From the NCBI GenBank assembly GCA_022661535.1, contig JAKULF010000006.1, positions 124,001 through 188,000 on the forward strand: 64,000 nucleotides of DNA, given 5' to 3'. Position 1 is the stretch's first letter. Each line of letters begins with the position of its first letter. Shown piece after piece: positions 60,075 to 64,000 of the stretch. A model generated the notes under the pieces. It was not told the DNA's origin and did not search any database. It worked only from the letters and a program-made list of their open reading frames with translations. Source of the stretch: Eutypa lata. Its lineage: Eukaryota > Ascomycota > Sordariomycetes > Xylariales > Diatrypaceae. Position numbers and translations under genes: made by a program.

Positions 60075-61629
60075 CTACATGGAGCAACTGGTATTTACAT
60101 CAGTGTGCGACTTGGATAACCAAGTCCCATTAGGTGGAGGCGCTTCAGGACCGAAACGCTTCGGAGTTAGGTCGCGGATTTTGAAACCGAGATATTCGGT
60201 ACCCCTGAAGCTGTAAACCTCATTCACCGAGGCATAGTCGTGGGCATGGATGCGGCACGAGCTCCAGTCATCGGGGTATTCCATGACGGAGTGGGGGTTT
60301 CGGGGGCCCCATTGGACCGAGCGGTTTTCCGCCTCTCTCTCTGGCGCGAATTCATGCCGCAGACCTATCTAGGATGTGTCCGAGTTCGTGGCAGAAGATA
60401 TGGGTCATGTGGGGGTAGTGTTTCTTCTTGAACACCAGTGGGTACACGAATAGCTTCTGCAACATCTCCAGCGTGTCGGGGTACCTGGGGATGAAAGCGC
60501 GTGCCAAGGTCCCCCTACCGTCGTCGGCATGGCGGTACGTGAGCTGAAAGACGGCGGGTACGGTGTCGGCCACAGGCACAAACTGCACGGCGGCTATACG
60601 CCTGTTCCACTCGCAGGCCGCCTTCATCAGTGACTTCTTCACGTACGACACGTCTACTGAGAGAGGGAAACTGCGGGAATTCACGTTGAATTCGATCTTT
60701 GAATCCCACACCCAACGCCAGATCGTACCGTGCCAGCCAAGTTGAGCATCTTCCACAGAACCCAGAGAAAATTCCTCTGTATTACAGCAGAATCCAGTAG
60801 CGCCCGTCTCCGCAACCACACCAGTCGGTCGCCCGTGCGTAGCTTCAGCAGACACAAAGTCATTTAGCGCAGTAGTAACGACGTTCCTTGGTGGAACCTC
60901 GACCTCGTCGAGGTTCAGTCCTTCATCTCCATCTTCAGGGTCCTCATTCTTTCTAGTAGCATCACTGAGGCTAGATTTGGTGGGATCATAGTGTATGTTT
61001 AGGTCAGACAACAATTGAGCCTTCTCGTCGGCGGAGCATTGGTCTACGATATTGAAGTTCTGCATTCGAGTTTCTTGTATATTGCCAATCGCATCCTCAA
61101 TACAAATTGAGGTTGGCTCCGTCAAACCGCTTTCATCATTGTTGATATTCTCGCTACGGTCGAATAGCGCGTTGTCGAGACGCTGGTTCTCAGCAGTGAT
61201 GGATGATGAGCTGCTACCCTCGGCTTGATTTACAAATTTGTCGGGATTATGTTCATGTGCCAGGGGGATTAGGACCTTGATACCACAGTGATAATTAGTG
61301 GTTGCACATTGACGTGTGAAAACAAACATTTCGACTGTACTTACCACCTGAATATATTCTTCATGGTTCCCTTCTCCCTCCATTGCCATTTTCATGTCTT
61401 CATGTCTCTCTGAGGTGTCTTTCTTAGTTAGACGACAGACGTAGGGACGATCTGCCACGTCGCCAGGTTGATCCGCAAGGTGAGGGACACATTCTTCCTC
61501 GATATCATCGTCTATTACGATATAGTTCCCACCGCGGAGTCCAATCTGCAAGCGTAGACTGTCTCCCGAGATGCTCCAGGATTTAACATGTCGGTTAGCG
61601 GGAGGTGTAGCTGTTTTATTTCCAACTAA
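60075..61629 (-). pseudogene. Metzincin-type zinc metalloprotease, frameshifted in the active site
   Basis: A long minus-strand frame (open from 61,629) reads a fungal ZnMc/M10-M12A-like protease. It shows WSISGDSLRLQIG and NYIVIDDDIEEECVP, a variable acidic middle, WHGTIWRWVWDSKIEFNV, AACEWNRRIAAVQFVPV and HIFCHELGHIL. There the frame leaves the family and stops after five residues. Dropping four bases (60,365-60,368) brings in GLRHEFAPE..., completing HExxHxxGxxH, then SVMEYPDD with the metzincin Met-turn and a C-terminal tail to the TAG at 60,075. So the third zinc His and all downstream residues are out of frame. Everything else is intact, so the break looks recent. A 69-bp intron (61,276-61,344; GTAAGT donor) is likely. 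No ATG lies at the 5' end of the frame, so a first exon further upstream is missing or unseen. Confidence 0.75.
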
Positions 61630-63581
61630 TCAGTACCGTTCCTTTCAAGTTGAAGGGATACCAAAGAGGGAAAATGTAGTAGAGCCCTTGAAGAAAGTAA
61701 GCAAACAATAATAATATATAACACAGGACAATGGTATGATTGTTCATCTACACGATACAATATAACTTGTTTGGTTGATGCTGTCGAGTATACATTCGAA
61801 CATCGCCCCCCACCACCACTGTTACAGCGTCACAGGTACTAACTAGGGTACTGTGGTATGTAGGAGCCGGTATTACTTACTGGACATGACTGGTAAAAGA
61901 TACCTTTTCCTAATGGTCGTAATTTCGTACTGTTCGCGATTGTTCACGCTTGAATATGTTAGCAAAGAGCTCAAACACAACCACTCTTACTGCAAAGCAA
62001 TGACGAGTATTTTTATAAAACTAAGCTCAGGGTATGTTACATACACGGCTAAGGTTGCGTTCACCTTAAAACGCAGGCACCTACCCTCGTGCATGTCTTG
62101 GCGCAGTCTTCGGAGTGCAGACTGCCCCGGAGACCTATACCTACCGGTGAATCTTGCACCTGTGTTGGCACCGAGGCCCACCTCCCTATCAGCAACCACG
62201 CCCGCCGTTGGCAAATACCCCCTGACCAATACTGCCAACAATAAGGCACGTCACAGGGTGAACACGCCAGTGCTTAAAGATAGGCCGAAAATTATATATG
62301 CCAGCGAAGAAGTACTTTGTGAGCAGTCATCCTCTTCTCTCACTCTAATAAAGATGTGGTACAGGACCGGGACACCGAAATATCTACTGCCAAGGCAAGT
62401 CAGAGTAGACTTTGGTAGGTTATAGTGGCTCTATATCTTGCCTACAAGATAAATCATCTATGGGGTGCTGTAGGTGTAGTTGCTGTATATGAATTTCTCG
62501 AACCGTCGATATTTTATCAATATACTGGACTGAACCCCCGGCCCCCTTTTGATTTAGTTTACATGGAGTTAAAGTCTCGTCGTGTTGAGGTCAAAGTCGT
62601 CGCCGAGAAAATCCCTAGTATCTATGCTGTTAACTATTTTTCATTTATTAAATAGAAACTATGTACCGCGAAGCTGGGATGCCAAATGTGCAAAGATATC
62701 TTCTGGTGGGGAATCGTGACCTAGATTCGGCCCAGTAAGCTGGTCTAGACACACCCCGGATTCGGCCGCAGCTTCTATTCTTACTACCTGTGGTACCCCA
62801 TTCGCAATCCTTGGTAACTATAGACAGCTCAATACTGAGTCGCCGACGGAGTCATACCCACAGCCATTGCAACCCAGTGACGGCATGGCCTAATTCGTTC
62901 ACCCACCCCTCTCCCTAAACCCCCAATCACAACATGTATAGCCCTGTGTCTAGTAGAGTAGCAGTCGCGGCTGAATTAGAATACCTTTGTAACGAACTCC
63001 TAGATAGGCATCGCATTATCTTTCTACAATAGATTCATAGACTTGCTCTGAAAAGGGGTTAAAGAGCCAACCCCAGAGTGTTGTACGGATAGGACGTGCT
63101 TGAACAACAAAGCCGTTATTCAGGAGGGATTCTCGTCATTGCGAACTCGCTCTTACTAGGTGCCTGTACAGTCAGGCCCTGGCCGTATTACTTAAGTAAT
63201 CCCACATATCTACCCAGTTGTCAAGTTTAATTAGAATGAATAAATGCACGCGTAATGAACAATTACTAGTTGCAAACAATGTTAATTATACCTAGATTAA
63301 TCCTTTCATACAAATCTATACATAGGCTATGAATCTGCACTTATCGTGAAATATGACGTTAAGTGGTGACTCAATTACTAAAGCTAGAAGCTGGGGAGAG
63401 AAAAGACGCGACCACTATTATTGACTTCACTAACTTCCTCGGGCTTCATATGCAAGCTGCCTACAAATTCTTGGTTTTTTTATTATATGCAAACTGCCCG
63501 GGCCGAAAAGCATGTAATTAGAGAAATTAATCAGTAGGGCGCAACCGTTATATCCTCCCCCTAAATCTACCGAGACAGATT
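61630..63581. other. Intergenic, possibly with a missing 5' exon
   Basis: About 1.95 kb. It may contain the 5' exon of the protease on the minus strand, which I could not locate. A plus-strand frame of 190 codons (61,853-62,425) has no motif, no codon bias and no splice context, so it is not called. Confidence 0.4.
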
Positions 63582-64000
63582 TCACTCCGCTTCCGTAGCG
63601 GGGCTTGGCGGCGCCGGCCCGGTCGCCCAGTCCGCCGCGTCGGTACCGAGGACGAACTCCATGGTTCCACCATTGGCGAACACGTCGTCCCACGAGACCC
63701 AGGCCTTGTCCCAATCCTCGCCATTCACCTTGAGCGACTGGACCTGGTAGACCTCGTCGCTGCTGTCGCCACCGGTGGAGGTGATCTCCAGCTTCTTGCC
63801 GTCGCCAAGGTCGATGGTCAGGTCGGCGAACCACGGCGAGCCGACCAGGAACACGGGCTGCCCCGTCATGGGGTACAGGCCGATCATGTTCCAGAGGATC
63901 CACGACTCCATGGCGCCGGCGTCGGAGTTGCCGGGGAGCCCGCCGGGCGTCGGCGCGTAGTTCTGCTCGGCGACCGCGCGGCTGATCGCCACGGATAGGT
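63582..64000 (-). CDS. GH92 alpha-mannosidase, C-terminal part, cut by the window edge
   Basis: The last 139 codons or so of a gene entering from the right edge; the stop is at 63,582. PTPGGLPGNSDAGAMESW, then ILWNMIGLYPMTGQP and FLVGSPWFADLTIDLGDGK, match the C-terminal lobe of family GH92, whose PGNxDxGAM motif carries acidic residues near the calcium and active site. GH92 enzymes are calcium-dependent exo-acting alpha-mannosidases (mostly 1,2) that trim mannans or N-glycans; fungal ones are usually secreted. The tail after EFVLGTDAADWATGP is Pro/Ala-rich. Codon use is very GC-rich compared with the AT-rich 3' flank. The catalytic N-terminal part is outside the window, so intactness cannot be judged. 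Confidence 0.93.
   Translation of the reverse strand, partial: LSVAISRAVAEQNYAPTPGGLPGNSDAGAMESWILWNMIGLYPMTGQPVFLVGSPWFADLTIDLGDGKKLEITSTGGDSSDEVYQVQSLKVNGEDWDKAWVSWDDVFANGGTMEFVLGTDAADWATGPAPPSPATEAE

Noticed and set aside
60352..60390. Protease naturally ending soon after HELGHIL
   Set aside because: The next frame continues the metzincin zinc motif, Met-turn and C-terminal region exactly, so a frameshift explains it better than a natural end.
61853..62425. 190-codon plus-strand open frame
   Set aside because: No motif, no codon bias, no plausible splice context. One such frame is expected by chance in 64 kb.
1..64000. tRNA, rRNA or CRISPR features
   Set aside because: I scanned for GGTTCGA-type B boxes with a matching A box and stem, and for regularly spaced repeats. 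None was convincing. A covariance-model search would be decisive.

Overview
The window is nuclear DNA of a filamentous ascomycete (Pezizomycotina; a Sordariomycete is my best guess, by inference). Genes carry short 52-108 bp introns with GTRNGT-like donors and CAG/TAG acceptors. The gene set is typical of ascomycetes: Csf1, Mtr10, Trm1, eEF2, a fungal SLATT protein, a TMEM184/Ost-alpha protein and a GH92 mannosidase. Noncoding DNA is full of ACCT/TAGG/ATAC-type tetranucleotide runs.

Layout. Positions 1-14,500 are nearly gene-free. The left edge cuts a minus-strand Ser-rich ORF (1-167). A decayed coding frame follows at 171-713, and one small intact Cys-containing gene lies at 7,113-7,274. From 14,519 to 22,289 three minus-strand genes lie in a row: an ABCF ATPase (five exons), a diacylglycerol/sphingoid-kinase-type lipid kinase and tRNA dimethyltransferase TRM1. 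Next come a plus-strand SLATT 2TM protein (23,199-24,103), a minus-strand OPT oligopeptide transporter (24,574-27,772), plus-strand 5-formyl-THF cyclo-ligase (29,055-29,881), minus-strand SmE (three short exons, 30,028-30,421), plus-strand MTR10 importin (31,308-34,539) and minus-strand eEF2 (36,278-38,925). The interval 39.9-42.7 kb is bounded by two 81-bp MITE-like palindromic elements in inverted orientation and holds a broken ORF and a DUF4743-type Nudix hydrolase. A weak candidate gene (43.1-43.6 kb) and a SET-domain protein (44,684-45,601) follow. Then comes the 9.8-kb CSF1 bridge-like lipid-transfer gene (46,582-56,344), divergent from a TMEM184 family gene (57,353-59,319). A metzincin-type metalloprotease (60,075-about 61,600) is frameshifted by 4 bp inside its zinc site. 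The right edge cuts the 3' end of a GH92 alpha-mannosidase.

The genes do not form one pathway. They are mostly housekeeping genes: RNA modification (TRM1), splicing (SmE), nuclear import (MTR10), translation (eEF2, ABCF), one-carbon metabolism (cyclo-ligase) and lipid transport/signalling (CSF1, lipid kinase). Accessory genes sit between them: SLATT, OPT, SET, Nudix and the protease. No biosynthetic cluster, CRISPR array, rRNA or convincing tRNA was seen. I rebuilt exon structures by reading splice sites against family conservation; each rebuilt CDS sums to a multiple of three.
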